Origin: Metabacillus endolithicus
Lineage (GTDB): Bacteria; Bacillota; Bacilli; Bacillales; Bacillaceae
Length of the DNA: 64,000 bases
Direction: 5' to 3'
NCBI RefSeq assembly: GCF_023078335.1
Contig: NZ_CP095550.1
Span: 4,074,001 to 4,138,000, forward strand
Position 1 is the stretch's first letter, and every line of letters starts with the position of its first letter. Below the pieces are notes generated by a model. It did not search any database, was not told the origin of the DNA, and saw only the letters and a list, made by a program, of their open reading frames with translations. Positions 37,234-47,227 of the stretch are shown here, one piece after another. The position numbers were made by a program, and so were the translations under genes.

Positions 37234-37926
37234 ATGAATAATTATACCGTTTTAGTAGTAGATGATGATAAAGAAATACGTGAAGCAATTGAAATATACT
37301 TGAGAAATGAAGGCATGACGGTGTTATTGGCAAAGGATGGCGTTGAGGCAATTGAGTGTTTACAGGAAAAAGAAGTTCATTTAATTGTTTTAGACATTAT
37401 GATGCCGAGAATGGATGGAATTTCTGCAACGTTTAAAATCCGTGAAAAGAAAAATATCCCAATTATTATTTTAAGTGCAAAAAGTGAGGACACTGACAAA
37501 ATCTTAGGATTACAGGTAGGGGCTGACGACTATGTAACAAAGCCGTTTAACCCTCTTGAGCTTATCGCAAGAGTAAAATCGCAGCTTAGAAGATATGTAA
37601 AACTAGGTCATTTTGAAGGAAGAAATCAATTAATTGATCTTAATGGTTTAATGATCGATCAAGAAGCAAAAGAAGTGACTGTAAATGGAGAAGCTGTAAA
37701 ACTAACTCCAATTGAATATAAAATTGTCGAACTATTAATGGTAAATGCTGGTCGAGTGTTTTCTATTTCTGAAATTTATGAAAAGGTATGGCAGGAGCCT
37801 TGCTATAATGCGGAAAATACCGTGGCTGTGCATATTCGTAAAATTAGAGAAAAAATTGAAATCGACCCTAAAAATCCTAGATATTTAAAGGTGGTATGGG
37901 GCATTGGATACAAAATGGAAAAATAG
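37234..37926 (+). CDS. OmpR/PhoB-family response regulator
   Basis: 230 aa. The receiver domain (about 1-120) has the acidic pocket VVDDDKE, the phospho-acceptor D54 in IVLDIMMPRMDG and K in YVTKPFNP. The C-terminal winged helix (about 135-228) contains LTPIEYKIVELLMVNAGRVF and ends VVWGIGYKMEK. ATG 37234 follows GGAAAGGAGG. It overlaps the histidine-kinase gene by 23 nt and forms a cognate pair with it. A TATACT -10 (about 37175) with a poor -35 suggests an activated promoter. Confidence 0.92.
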   Translation: MNNYTVLVVDDDKEIREAIEIYLRNEGMTVLLAKDGVEAIECLQEKEVHLIVLDIMMPRMDGISATFKIREKKNIPIIILSAKSEDTDKILGLQVGADDYVTKPFNPLELIARVKSQLRRYVKLGHFEGRNQLIDLNGLMIDQEAKEVTVNGEAVKLTPIEYKIVELLMVNAGRVFSISEIYEKVWQEPCYNAENTVAVHIRKIREKIEIDPKNPRYLKVVWGIGYKMEK

Positions 37927-40108
37927 AATCATTCTAATCTCATGGCTTGTTTTATTTACTTATGGAGTAAGTGGTATTTTAACAGCGCTATTAAATGATC
38001 AAGACTATATGAAAACAAGCTATTTTAAAACCTCGCAATATAGAGATACAGTGGGCACTTATACCAGCTATCTACATGCGTTTGAAATGGATGATCAATC
38101 AAAAGAAGATATGAAAGAGGATATTACCGTATCAAAGGAAGAGATAGATGAGTATCGTTTCATGTATGGTGAATTGTCCGAACAGATTAGTAGCATAGAG
38201 GAACAATATGTATCAAGGATTCAAGAAGCACAGGCTAATAATAATCAAGATCAAGCAAATTTGTATATTAAAGAAAGAGATGCAAAAATAGCGGACATTA
38301 CGAAAAATTTTGAAAGTGATGAGTACGTTGAAGAAAAAATTAGAAAAGAAAAAGAACAAAGAGTAGATGAGTACTATAAAGAGCTGGCAACATACCGTCA
38401 GGATTTTGGTGTTTATGATGAGGCTTTTTCATATTACTTGGTAAATACCTCCACTGGAGAAATTTATACAAATCTACCTACTAAAGATCAAGAAGAAGTA
38501 GATAAGTATATTTCATCAGATAACATGCTTCATATTGATCAGTATCCTTCAAAAAGTAATGGCTATTTAGATATAGCTGAGCTTTCCTTTATATATGGAT
38601 ACGAAGATCTTATCTCTCATGATCAAGCAAATTCTTTATATGAAGGGAAAATCGGTCTGCGTGAAGGAGTTTCAAGTTCTAATGCCATAATGGTTTCGTA
38701 TCAGCAGTATGATCTGCAAAGGAAGTTATTTTGGATCTATACAATTGGTTCAATTGTGGCACTTTTTGCTAGTTTATTTATAGGTAGAAAAATACAAATT
38801 TTAAATAAAATAAGCTCTCATAAATCACGAGATATATATAATAAACTTCCACTTGATCTAGCAGTTACTCTCACTGGAATCACATTATTAATCTCTTTAG
38901 TAATAATTACCGACTTTCCTAATTTATACATTTATTACACGTTTAGAGATGTATTAAATCAACTCTTTTTCATGAGTGTATTTCTTGGGTTAACAATTGT
39001 TCAGTTGATTTTCCTATATCCTATTGTAAAAGATTTATCTAAAAACAGAGAAATCCTAAGGAAAACAATAACTGCACGACTCTTAAAAACCATAAGAGAA
39101 GCTTTTTATAACCGTCGCGTTGGGACTCAAGTATTACTCATTTTAGGGTTTGTTTATCTGATTGGTCTTGGAGCAGGTCCAATCTTTATTGAACCTGAAT
39201 TTATAATTGCATATGTTCCTGCCTTTTTCATTATTGGTCTTCCTGTTTTTATCTTGATCTTAAGAAAAGTTGGATATTTTAATAAAATTACCCGCAATGC
39301 ACGTGCTCTTGCTTCTGGTCAATTTGAACCGGATTTAAAAGTAGCTGGGAAATCCGTGCTTGCAAAATTAGCGGAAGATATTAATACAATGAAGCATGGA
39401 GTAAAAACATCACAAAAAGCGCAAGCAAAAAGTGAGAGGCTAAAAACAGAACTCATTACAAATGTTAGTCATGATTTAAGAACACCTTTAACTTCCATTA
39501 TTACGTATTCAGAGTTGTTGAAAAATCCTGAGTTAACTGAAGATGAACGCAGCACATATATTGAAATCATTGATCGGAAATCTAAAAGATTAAAAGTGTT
39601 AATTGACGATTTATTTGAAGCATCGAAAATGGCAAGTGGCAATATTGAACTATCTAAAACGAAGGTGGATATTGTTCAACTTCTTCAACAATCACTGGCA
39701 GAGTATAATGAAAATATTCAAGCTTCTACAATCCAATTTCGAGTTACAAATCCAGATTTACCTGTTTACGCTTTTATCGACGGACAAAAGTTATGGAGGG
39801 TGTTTGATAATTTAATTGGTAACATTCTGAAATATTCATTAGAGCATACTCGTGCATATATAGGTATAAAAGAAGACAATAGTCAAATCATCATTAGCTT
39901 TAAAAATATCTCGAAATATGAGCTTAGTGATGATGTGGATGAATTATTTGAACGTTTTAAGCGAGGAGATACTTCACGTCATACAGATGGGTCAGGACTA
40001 GGACTTGCTATTGCTAAATCAATTATAGATTTACATGAAGGACATTTAGATATTGATGTTGATGGTGATTTGTTTAAAGTTACCATTGTTTTAGAAAATA
40101 TAGGATAG
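37904..40108 (+). CDS. Membrane sensor histidine kinase with large extracytoplasmic coiled coil
   Basis: 734 aa from a TTG start (GGTGGTATGGGG upstream) that overlaps the regulator gene. One helix at about 8-28 is followed by an outside region of about 245 residues. This contains a long charged coiled coil (for example EEIDEYRFMYGELSEQISSI). About five further helices lie between 276 and 450. The kinase core has the H-box NVSHDLRTPLTSI (His about 522), the N-box DNLIGNILKYS and GSGLGLAIAKSII. The phospho-acceptor and ATP-binding motifs are intact. The signal is unknown. Confidence 0.88.
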   Translation: MDTKWKNRIILISWLVLFTYGVSGILTALLNDQDYMKTSYFKTSQYRDTVGTYTSYLHAFEMDDQSKEDMKEDITVSKEEIDEYRFMYGELSEQISSIEEQYVSRIQEAQANNNQDQANLYIKERDAKIADITKNFESDEYVEEKIRKEKEQRVDEYYKELATYRQDFGVYDEAFSYYLVNTSTGEIYTNLPTKDQEEVDKYISSDNMLHIDQYPSKSNGYLDIAELSFIYGYEDLISHDQANSLYEGKIGLREGVSSSNAIMVSYQQYDLQRKLFWIYTIGSIVALFASLFIGRKIQILNKISSHKSRDIYNKLPLDLAVTLTGITLLISLVIITDFPNLYIYYTFRDVLNQLFFMSVFLGLTIVQLIFLYPIVKDLSKNREILRKTITARLLKTIREAFYNRRVGTQVLLILGFVYLIGLGAGPIFIEPEFIIAYVPAFFIIGLPVFILILRKVGYFNKITRNARALASGQFEPDLKVAGKSVLAKLAEDINTMKHGVKTSQKAQAKSERLKTELITNVSHDLRTPLTSIITYSELLKNPELTEDERSTYIEIIDRKSKRLKVLIDDLFEASKMASGNIELSKTKVDIVQLLQQSLAEYNENIQASTIQFRVTNPDLPVYAFIDGQKLWRVFDNLIGNILKYSLEHTRAYIGIKEDNSQIIISFKNISKYELSDDVDELFERFKRGDTSRHTDGSGLGLAIAKSIIDLHEGHLDIDVDGDLFKVTIVLENIG

Positions 40109-40113
40109 TGACA

Positions 40114-40146
40114 AGTCAGCTCCAAAGGGGGTGACTATTCTTTTTC
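40114..40146 (+). terminator. Terminator after the two-component genes
   Basis: AGTCAGCTCC pairs with GGGGGTGACT (two mismatches) and is followed by ATTCTTTTT. Confidence 0.6.
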
Positions 40147-40243
40147 CTTACAATATTTTAACTGGTCACTTACATTTTCTTTACATTCACATATTAAAAT
40201 TTAAGTATTCACTTATTTCTAAATGTTGTATTGGAGGTGCTAT

Positions 40244-41020
40244 ATGAAGGAGAATATCATCTTTATCCATGGCTTAACAGGTACAAAGCGCGCATTTAAG
40301 AAACAAATAGAGTACTTCAATCAGGAATATCATACTTATACATATGATTTGCTTGGTCATGGAGAACATATAGGAAAACATGTTCACTTTACTCTGGATA
40401 ATTTAGTAAAGCAATTAGAAGCATTTTATGATGCAAATGGCATAAAGGAAGCCCATATTTGTTCCTTGAGCTATAGTTGTTATCCAAGTGCTATATTTGC
40501 AAACAAATGGAAAGAGCGAGTGAAAAGCTTGTGCTTTATAGGTGGACATTATAATGCACCTTCCAAGCTATTAGATGTTCTTAAATTTTATTGGGATACT
40601 CGTGATGAAGATTACGAGACATGGCTGAAAAAATATTCTAATGATATTTACCCTAAAGAAAGCATATTAGATCCATATTCAGCTATTTCTAAAAGAATCT
40701 ACTATAAGTTCGGGTTAAAACTGGATGATCAAATTTTAAAGAATGCTATCTGGCATCGACTGAATTATGATTTGAGAAGCCATTTAGAGGGATTATCGAC
40801 TCCGGTATTATGGGTAATGGGTGAGTACGATAGTTTGTATAAATCTACGTTAACTGACTTAAAAAGTATTATTCCTCATGTAATTTATAAGGAAATAAAG
40901 CATGCTGGTCATGCTGCCAACTTGTTCAGGCCAAATTGTTTTAGAGATGTATACGAGAACTTTTTAGTTCATTATACAATGGAAAAAACGAGCCAACGAA
41001 AAATGCTTAACATCATATGA
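40244..41020 (+). CDS. Alpha/beta hydrolase with atypical nucleophile elbow
   Basis: 258 aa. The oxyanion-hole segment is IIFIHGLTGTKRAFKKQIEY and the nucleophile region AHICSLSYSCYPSAI. The elbow is therefore S-L-S-Y-S, with both canonical Gly of G-x-S-x-G replaced by Ser. The acid is probably D in VMGEYDSLY and the base H in HAGHAANLF. ATG 40244 follows TTGGAGG. Likely an esterase-type enzyme; substrate unknown. The last codons fall inside a terminator stem shared with the convergent chemotaxis gene. Confidence 0.78.
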   Translation: MKENIIFIHGLTGTKRAFKKQIEYFNQEYHTYTYDLLGHGEHIGKHVHFTLDNLVKQLEAFYDANGIKEAHICSLSYSCYPSAIFANKWKERVKSLCFIGGHYNAPSKLLDVLKFYWDTRDEDYETWLKKYSNDIYPKESILDPYSAISKRIYYKFGLKLDDQILKNAIWHRLNYDLRSHLEGLSTPVLWVMGEYDSLYKSTLTDLKSIIPHVIYKEIKHAGHAANLFRPNCFRDVYENFLVHYTMEKTSQRKMLNII

Positions 41021-41036
41021 ACATGTTAAGCATTTT
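41000..41036. terminator. Bidirectional terminator overlapping the hydrolase stop codon
   Basis: A 14-bp perfect stem (41000-41013 with 41023-41036), A/T-tracts on both sides. The left arm encodes the last residues of the hydrolase. Confidence 0.85.
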
Positions 41037-41044
41037 AATTTTAT

Positions 41045-42766
41045 TTAAAGTTTAAATTTAGTAACTACATTGTTTAACTCATTAGACATAGAGCTAATAC
41101 TTTCAATTGTTGCAGAAACATCGGTCATAAGCTCTTGTTGTCTAGTCGTTAGCTGTACCGTTTCCTGTGTGCTAACTGCCGTTCCTTCAGCAATGTTTGA
41201 GGCTTCTAATGCTGATGCACTGACTTCTTCAGTTGAGGCAGTCATTTGTTCAGCAGTAGTTGTGACTTCAATCACCTGTTGAGACATTCCATTAACAGAA
41301 AAAAGAATCTCGGAAAAAACATTGCTTGCTAAGTCTACAGACTGTAATCCGTTTTTTACATCATGGATAACTGTGTCCATGGCAATAACTGTTTCGGTTG
41401 TATCTTTATCAATTTTATCTAAAATCTGTTGAATTCCACTTGTAGAGTGCTCTGTTTGTTCGGCTAATTTCCGTACCTCATTTGCAACAACAGCAAATCC
41501 TTTTCCTGCTTCACCTGCTCTTGCAGCTTCGATGGCTGCATTTAAAGCAAGCAAATTCGTTTGTGCAGAAATTTCTTTTATAAGAGTAATTATGGAAGTT
41601 ATTTCATCAGAGTGATTTTTTAAGGTTCCAATTAAGCCAGCAGAATGATGAACCGATTTCTCGATTGTATTCATTTGCGTAGTTAAGCTATTAATTGAAT
41701 TTTTTCCATTTTCTACATCATTTACTGTTTTATAAGAAAGATCTGAAGTTTTTGATGCAGCTTCAGCAATTTGTGTTACACCAACAGCTAATTCTTCAAT
41801 AACCTTTGCACTCTCATTTAAACTATGAAATTGAGACGTAGATTTATCAGACACTGCTTCCATCGTTAAGGCAATTTGGTCACTAGCTTGTTTTGTTTCA
41901 TTCGTTATTAATTGAAGAGTTGTACTTGATTCTGCTAGCTGAACAGAATTTTGATGGATTCTCTCAATTACACTGCGAATGTCTTCAGACATTTGCTGAA
42001 GGGCACTAGATAGTATACCGATTTCATCTTTTCGTTTACTAACAAAACGGTTTGAAAAATCTCCATTTCCCATTTGCTTAACTTGTAATGTTAATTTTTT
42101 TATAGGCTTTGTTATTGAAGAAGTAAAGAAATACAGAATAGCTAAACTAATAAATAAGATAATAGCTGAGATAATTAATGTGTTTCTTTTTTCGGTTGCG
42201 AGGGAATTATAAAATTTAGAAACATCAATATCTACACCTAACACACTGATTATTTCTCCATTACTGTTTTTTATTGGAATATAGGCTGTAGCAAGTGCGC
42301 CGTATTCTTCTGAAACACCCATTTCTATTTCGGTCGTACCTGATTCGAACACGTTCATTGTACTGGGAAACTCACTTATGTCCTCTTCAACTTCTAAAAA
42401 TTGGGATTCATCTTCATGACCAACAGGCATGCCATCAGCAATGTACACATAGTCATACCCTTTATCGTTTTTTACACGATTAATCGTATATAAGTATTCA
42501 ACTCCATTTGCTTCGCGGATTTTGTTTAATTGCTCTCTAAGCTCATAATAATAATCTGTTTCTTTGTCACTACTTACTAATTGCTCATATTTATTTAGAT
42601 CAATTATTTCAACAGCTTGGTTTGCAATACCAGATGCTTGACTTGTAATGACTTCAGTCACAATTTCGGAAGTAGAACTATAGGTGATAAATCCAACTAA
42701 AACCGATGATAAAATTAAGATTAGTGAAAAAATAAGTAATATTTTGATTTTTATACTTTTCAACAT
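41045..42766 (-). CDS. Methyl-accepting chemotaxis protein (Cache-type sensor)
   Basis: 573 aa. A transmembrane helix at about 8-30 is followed by an extracellular sensor region (about 35-190, with [20 protein letters not shown] and [11 protein letters not shown], as in Cache domains). A second helix spans about 192-212, then a HAMP domain (about 213-265) and the cytoplasmic signalling coiled coil. The hairpin tip reads [20 protein letters not shown], then [18 protein letters not shown], which binds CheA/CheW. The start has GTGAGGTT upstream. The ligand is unknown. Confidence 0.92.
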   Translation of the reverse strand: MLKSIKIKILLIFSLILILSSVLVGFITYSSTSEIVTEVITSQASGIANQAVEIIDLNKYEQLVSSDKETDYYYELREQLNKIREANGVEYLYTINRVKNDKGYDYVYIADGMPVGHEDESQFLEVEEDISEFPSTMNVFESGTTEIEMGVSEEYGALATAYIPIKNSNGEIISVLGVDIDVSKFYNSLATEKRNTLIISAIILFISLAILYFFTSSITKPIKKLTLQVKQMGNGDFSNRFVSKRKDEIGILSSALQQMSEDIRSVIERIHQNSVQLAESSTTLQLITNETKQASDQIALTMEAVSDKSTSQFHSLNESAKVIEELAVGVTQIAEAASKTSDLSYKTVNDVENGKNSINSLTTQMNTIEKSVHHSAGLIGTLKNHSDEITSIITLIKEISAQTNLLALNAAIEAARAGEAGKGFAVVANEVRKLAEQTEHSTSGIQQILDKIDKDTTETVIAMDTVIHDVKNGLQSVDLASNVFSEILFSVNGMSQQVIEVTTTAEQMTASTEEVSASALEASNIAEGTAVSTQETVQLTTRQQELMTDVSATIESISSMSNELNNVVTKFKL

Positions 42767-42981
42767 GTATGAACCTCACAAAATAGTATATTATTTGATA
42801 GTAATCAGGCAAAAAGACCTAACAAAAGGATCATACCTTTTATTGGTAAAAAAATATATTCTTATCAATCGACAAAAAATGACATATACTAATGGAAGGC
42901 GCTTACTTTCTAAAAATGATATGTAAAAAAGATTAAAATCATATGATTAATCTCATATAGATATCAATTTCGAACATTTTT

Positions 42982-42995
42982 AATGAAATTTCATT
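42982..42995. promoter_or_regulatory. Perfect palindrome upstream of ppc
   Basis: AATGAAATTTCATT is a perfect 14-bp dyad 68 bp before the ppc start codon. It overlaps the region where a promoter is expected (TATGAT about 43006-43011). The regulator is unknown. The rest of 42767-43063 shows no gene. Confidence 0.4.
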
Positions 42996-43063
42996 GAAAA
43001 GATGATATGATAGAATTATCTTAAAATTTAATAGAATAATAAATTCTAAGGGAAGGTGACATA

Positions 43064-45826
43064 ATGACAACAAGAATCGAAACAAATGACAGCAGTCTTC
43101 CGTTGCGTCGTGATGTGAAATCACTAGGACATATCCTAGGAGAAATTATTGTTCATCATGGGGGAACGGAGCTACTTGATAAAGTTGAAAAGTTAAGAAT
43201 GATGGCGAAATCGCTTCGAAATGACTTTGACGAGCAAACATACAAGGAACTAAAAGAAGAAATTTTAAACTTGGATACACCAATGCGAAAGCAAGTTATA
43301 CGTGCCTTTTCAATTTATTTCCATCTAATTAATGCCGCAGAATCTAATCACCGAATTCGTCGTCGTCGTGAATATCAGCTCCAAGATGATCATGTTGTTC
43401 AACCAGCATCAATTGAAAGTGCTATTTTATCATTAAAAGATAATGAAATTGATGAGAATACCATTCAAAATGTATTGAACACGTTATCATTAGAGTTAAT
43501 CATAACAGCGCATCCAACAGAAGCAACAAAGCGCTCGGTTATCGAGATTCAAAAGCGAATCGGTATTATATTGAAAAGCTTAGATAATAATATGCTGACT
43601 AATAAAGAACGTAAACAGCTAGAAGATAGCTTATTAAATGAAGTAACGATTCTATGGCAAACAGACGAACTTCGTCATCGTAAACCAACAGTAATGGATG
43701 AAGTACGCAACGGCCTATATTATTTTGAACAAACATTTTTTGATGTACTTCCAGAGATTCATCAAGACTTAGAAGAAGGTCTGTCTGAACAATTTCCAGG
43801 ACATAACTGGGATGTACCAAACTTCTTACGCTTTGGATCATGGATCGGTGGAGACCGTGATGGTAACCCAAATGTTACACCTGAAGTAACGTGGGAAACA
43901 TTAGAAAGTCATCGTGAATTAGTTCTGAAAAAATACAAAGAATCATTAGTAGAAGTAATGAAACGCTTTAGTCACTCAAGTACACGTGTTCAAGTTAGTG
44001 AAGAACTTCTTTCAAATGTAGAGAAAGAAGAACAAACATACTTATCAAATGATAAAAAATGGCCTGTTGAAACAGAGGTATATCGTCGAAAAATCGCTAT
44101 TATATTAGGCCGCCTTGAAGAAGTAGGAAAATCAGATATCGGATACAAAGCATCTGAAGAACTTCTAGAGGATTTATATCTTATTCAACGCAGTGTAGAT
44201 ACACATCAGCCTGCAAAACGTGAGTTAAAGATGTTGAAAAAGTTTATTCGCCAAGTACAACTGTTTGGCTTCCATTTAGCTACACTTGATATTCGTAACC
44301 ACAGTGGAGAGCACGAAGCAGCAGTTACAGAAATATTGCGTAAAGTAAAAGTAACAGAGGATTATTCGGCTCTTAGTGAGGAAGAAAAAATTAACACATT
44401 AGAGAGTGTATTAAAAGATCCTCGTCCTGTTTTATTATTGAATGAAGATTACTCAAAAGAAACGCAAGAAATGATCAAAGTTTTCACAATGATTAAGAAG
44501 GCACATGATACATTTGGGAAAAAATCAATTCTTGTTTATCTTATTAGTATGACTCAATCTGCAAGTGATTTGCTTGAAGTGTTGGTACTTGCAAAAGAAG
44601 CAGGTATTTATCGTCTTCATGCTGATGGTTCAGTGGAAAGTCATTTAAATGTTGCTCCACTTCTTGAAACAGTAGATGACTTAATTGCAGGTCCGAAGAT
44701 TATGGAAACATTATTCAACATGGATGTTTACCGTAATCATTTGAAAATTCATGGAGATTCCCAAGAAATCATGCTTGGTTATTCTGATGGAAGCAAAGAT
44801 GGTGGAACGGTAACAGCAAACTGGAAGCTTTACAAAGCTCAGCTGGAAATTCATGATATGGCCAAGACTTATAATATTGGTTTGAAATTCTTCCATGGAC
44901 GTGGTGGATCACTAGGTCGTGGAGGCGGTCCGTTAAACCGAAGCATTCTGTCTCAGCCTGCTGAAACACTAGGAGATGGAGTAAAGATAACTGAACAAGG
45001 TGAAGTGCTTTCTTCTCGCTATCTTATTGAGGATATTGCTTACCGAAGCTTAGAACAAGCAACATCTACATTGCTTGAAGCGTCTGTTAATCTTTCGAAG
45101 AATTCAGAGCAACAACATTTACGTGAAAAAGTATGGGAAGATGCAATGGAAGAGATCTCAAATGTTTCTCTTAAAAAGTATCAATCACTTGTTTTCCAAG
45201 ACCCAGATTTCCTAACGTACTTTACTGAAGCAACACCATTAAATGAATTAGCCGAATTGAATATCGGTTCACGTCCGATGAAACGTAAAAACCGTAATCG
45301 TTTTGAAGACTTACGAGCAATTCCTTGGGTTTTTGCATGGACACAAAGTCGTCAATTACTACCGGCATGGTATGCAGCAGGTACAGGTTTAGATAGCTTT
45401 GCTTCTGAAAGTGAAGATAACTTAAAACTTCTGCAACGTATGTATAAGGAATGGACGTTCTTCCGTTCTACAATTGACAATCTGCAAATGGCTCTAATGA
45501 AGGCAGATATCACAACGGCTAAAGAATATACATCTTTAGTTAATGATAAAGAAATTGCTGATCGTATTTTCGGTAATATCGTTGAAGAATATGAAAAAAC
45601 AAAAACGATTCTTCTTCAAATTACAGGTGATGATGAGTTGTTAGATCATACACCAAATATTAAAGAATCTGTACACCGCAGAAATCCATATGTAGATCCA
45701 TTGAACTTCCTACAAGTAGAACTTATTAAGGAACTTCGTAAACAAGAAGAACCAAATGAAGAACTCTTAACGGAAGTGTTATTAACGATAAGCGGAATTG
45801 CAGCTGGATTACGTAATACTGGTTGA
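43064..45826 (+). CDS. ppc: Phosphoenolpyruvate carboxylase
   Basis: Anaplerotic enzyme (920 aa) making oxaloacetate from PEP and bicarbonate. Signature motifs are intact: ITAHPTEATKRSVIEIQKRI with the catalytic His, GSWIGGDRDGNPNVTPEVTW, the glycine loop FHGRGGSLGRGGGP, and the C-terminal NIGSRPMKRK. The protein ends with the canonical NTG. The ribosome site is GGGAAGGTG. Not all Bacillus carry ppc (B. subtilis uses pyruvate carboxylase), so it is a useful taxonomic trait. It is monocistronic with a terminator. Confidence 0.96.
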   Translation: MTTRIETNDSSLPLRRDVKSLGHILGEIIVHHGGTELLDKVEKLRMMAKSLRNDFDEQTYKELKEEILNLDTPMRKQVIRAFSIYFHLINAAESNHRIRRRREYQLQDDHVVQPASIESAILSLKDNEIDENTIQNVLNTLSLELIITAHPTEATKRSVIEIQKRIGIILKSLDNNMLTNKERKQLEDSLLNEVTILWQTDELRHRKPTVMDEVRNGLYYFEQTFFDVLPEIHQDLEEGLSEQFPGHNWDVPNFLRFGSWIGGDRDGNPNVTPEVTWETLESHRELVLKKYKESLVEVMKRFSHSSTRVQVSEELLSNVEKEEQTYLSNDKKWPVETEVYRRKIAIILGRLEEVGKSDIGYKASEELLEDLYLIQRSVDTHQPAKRELKMLKKFIRQVQLFGFHLATLDIRNHSGEHEAAVTEILRKVKVTEDYSALSEEEKINTLESVLKDPRPVLLLNEDYSKETQEMIKVFTMIKKAHDTFGKKSILVYLISMTQSASDLLEVLVLAKEAGIYRLHADGSVESHLNVAPLLETVDDLIAGPKIMETLFNMDVYRNHLKIHGDSQEIMLGYSDGSKDGGTVTANWKLYKAQLEIHDMAKTYNIGLKFFHGRGGSLGRGGGPLNRSILSQPAETLGDGVKITEQGEVLSSRYLIEDIAYRSLEQATSTLLEASVNLSKNSEQQHLREKVWEDAMEEISNVSLKKYQSLVFQDPDFLTYFTEATPLNELAELNIGSRPMKRKNRNRFEDLRAIPWVFAWTQSRQLLPAWYAAGTGLDSFASESEDNLKLLQRMYKEWTFFRSTIDNLQMALMKADITTAKEYTSLVNDKEIADRIFGNIVEEYEKTKTILLQITGDDELLDHTPNIKESVHRRNPYVDPLNFLQVELIKELRKQEEPNEELLTEVLLTISGIAAGLRNTG

Positions 45827-45840
45827 TTCTAATGATAAAA

Positions 45841-45876
45841 AAGGCTGTCGATTATAGATCGGCAGTCTTTTTTTGT
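45841..45876 (+). terminator. Terminator after ppc
   Basis: AAGGCTGTCGAT pairs with ATCGGCAGTCTT (wobble) around a 5-nt loop, followed by TTTTTT. Confidence 0.85.
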
Positions 45877-46096
45877 TATGGATCGTTAATAAATAACTAT
45901 CGTTTATTGTATTAATTGTATTAACTATAAATCCTGCTCAAGTAAAAAAACATAAAGTTGTAAAGAAATCTTACAATAAATATTTGTTCAGAAAATTCCA
46001 AAAAATAATAGTTTTTAATATAAATAAAATGGATCATAATGTATATACTAGTATTTGTAAAAAACTAAATCTTTTGAACTATAATTGGAGGTATAA

Positions 46097-46249
46097 ATGA
46101 TGAACCAAAAGCCTTTACATTACGATGGTAGTCTTCCTCTTGACTATGAAGCAACAAATGACTCAACTTCTACAGATGCTTATGAAATGACTGATGAACT
46201 AAGAAAAAATCTTGGGGCAAATCCTTATATTTTTAACGTAACTGAATAA
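46097..46249 (+). CDS. Small acidic protein of 50 aa, unknown
   Basis: Starts at ATGATG after TTGGAGG and encodes MMNQKPLHYDGSLPLDYEAT, continuing to YIFNVTE. No signal peptide, membrane helix or Cys is present. It is hydrophilic, with many Asp, Glu and Thr in the middle. A strong ribosome site, a terminator 9 nt after the stop and 220 bp of AT-rich upstream DNA without another gene support a real, separately transcribed gene. No family is recognised. The second ATG (46100) could also be the start. Confidence 0.65.
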   Translation: MMNQKPLHYDGSLPLDYEATNDSTSTDAYEMTDELRKNLGANPYIFNVTE

Positions 46250-46257
46250 AAATTTTG

Positions 46258-46298
46258 AAGGGTTTGTTTATTACAAAAACAAACCTTTTTTTATTGTT
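46258..46298 (+). terminator. Terminator after the 50-aa gene
   Basis: AAGGGTTTGTTT pairs with AAACAAACCTTT around ATTACAA, followed by TTTT. Confidence 0.85.
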
Positions 46299-46408
46299 TT
46301 AAGCCAGACATATAATGAGCTGTCCGTAAAAAAAATAGAAAGTATTTTGGTTATTTTACCTGTTTTCGTTCAAACTAAAATGACTACATAAAGAAAGGTA
46401 GAATCCAA

Positions 46409-47044
46409 ATGACAAAAGTATTGTACATTACAGCACACCCGCATGATGACACCGTATCGTATAGTATGGCAGCAGGTAAGGCATTTATTGACTCTTATAA
46501 AGAAGAGAATCCAAATGACGAGATTGTTCACATTGATTTATACAAAGAGCATATTCCTCATATTGATGTGGATGTATTTAGCGGTTGGGGGAAACTTCAA
46601 ACAGGTAAAGGCTTCGAAGAATTATCTGAAGATGAAAAAGCAAAAGTCAGTCGTCTTAACGAGTTATGTGAGCAGTTTATAAATGGAGACAAGTATGTAT
46701 TTGTTACACCATTTTGGAATTTCTCATTCCCTCCAGTTATGAAAGCGTATATTGACTCTGTTGCTGTTTCTGGTAAAACATTCAAATATACTGAACAGGG
46801 ACCAGTTGGATTACTAACTGATAAAAAGGCTCTTCATATCCAAGCAAGAGGTGGAATTTACTCGGAAGGCCCTGCTGCTGAAGTTGAGATGGGGCATCGT
46901 TACCTAACGGTTATTATGAATTTCTTTGGTGTACCATCGTTTGAAGGGTTATTTATTGAAGGGCATGCAGCAATGCCTGATAAAGCGGAAGAAATTAAGC
47001 AAAATGGAATTGCCCGTGCGAAGGATCTAGCGAAAACATTTTAA
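46409..47044 (+). CDS. FMN-dependent NADH-azoreductase
   Basis: 211-aa flavodoxin-fold quinone/azo reductase. The N-terminus [20 protein letters not shown] binds the FMN phosphate. [20 protein letters not shown] is the diagnostic azoreductase segment and [15 protein letters not shown] another FMN loop. The length fits Bacillus AzoJ/YocJ-type enzymes, which reduce quinones and azo dyes and help against thiol stress. The ribosome site is GAAAGG. It is monocistronic with a terminator. Confidence 0.92.
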   Translation: MTKVLYITAHPHDDTVSYSMAAGKAFIDSYKEENPNDEIVHIDLYKEHIPHIDVDVFSGWGKLQTGKGFEELSEDEKAKVSRLNELCEQFINGDKYVFVTPFWNFSFPPVMKAYIDSVAVSGKTFKYTEQGPVGLLTDKKALHIQARGGIYSEGPAAEVEMGHRYLTVIMNFFGVPSFEGLFIEGHAAMPDKAEEIKQNGIARAKDLAKTF

Positions 47045-47054
47045 AGCTTTTACG

Positions 47055-47092
47055 AGAGGACAGTCTCAGTTCAGAAGAGGTCTGTCCTTTTT
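47055..47092 (+). terminator. Terminator after the azoreductase gene
   Basis: AGGACAG (47057-47063) pairs with CTGTCCT (47082-47088), extended by inner CTC/GAG, followed by TTTT. Confidence 0.75.
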
Positions 47093-47140
47093 AGTATGAT
47101 CAGGATGGATTAAAATTTTAGATGTGTATTTTAGATATTA

Positions 47141-47157
47141 TGTTAGATTATATAACA
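47141..47157 (+). promoter_or_regulatory. TnrA/GlnR box upstream of the guanidine ABC operon
   Basis: TGTTAGATTATATAACA matches every defined position of the TnrA/GlnR consensus TGTNANAWWWTMTNACA. Its centre (47149) is 50 bp upstream of the start predicted from the TATACT -10, the usual activation position for TnrA. Confidence 0.8.
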
Positions 47158-47163
47158 TGGTCG

Positions 47164-47192
47164 TTGCATACACCTTTTATCCCATTTATACT
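47164..47192 (+). promoter_or_regulatory. Promoter of the guanidine ABC operon
   Basis: TTGCAT (47164-47169), 17-bp spacer, TATACT (47187-47192). Transcription would start near 47199, about 30 nt before the riboswitch. Confidence 0.7.
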
Positions 47193-47227
47193 TTGATATA
47201 TCAAAGCAATTATTTTTCAACTCCATA

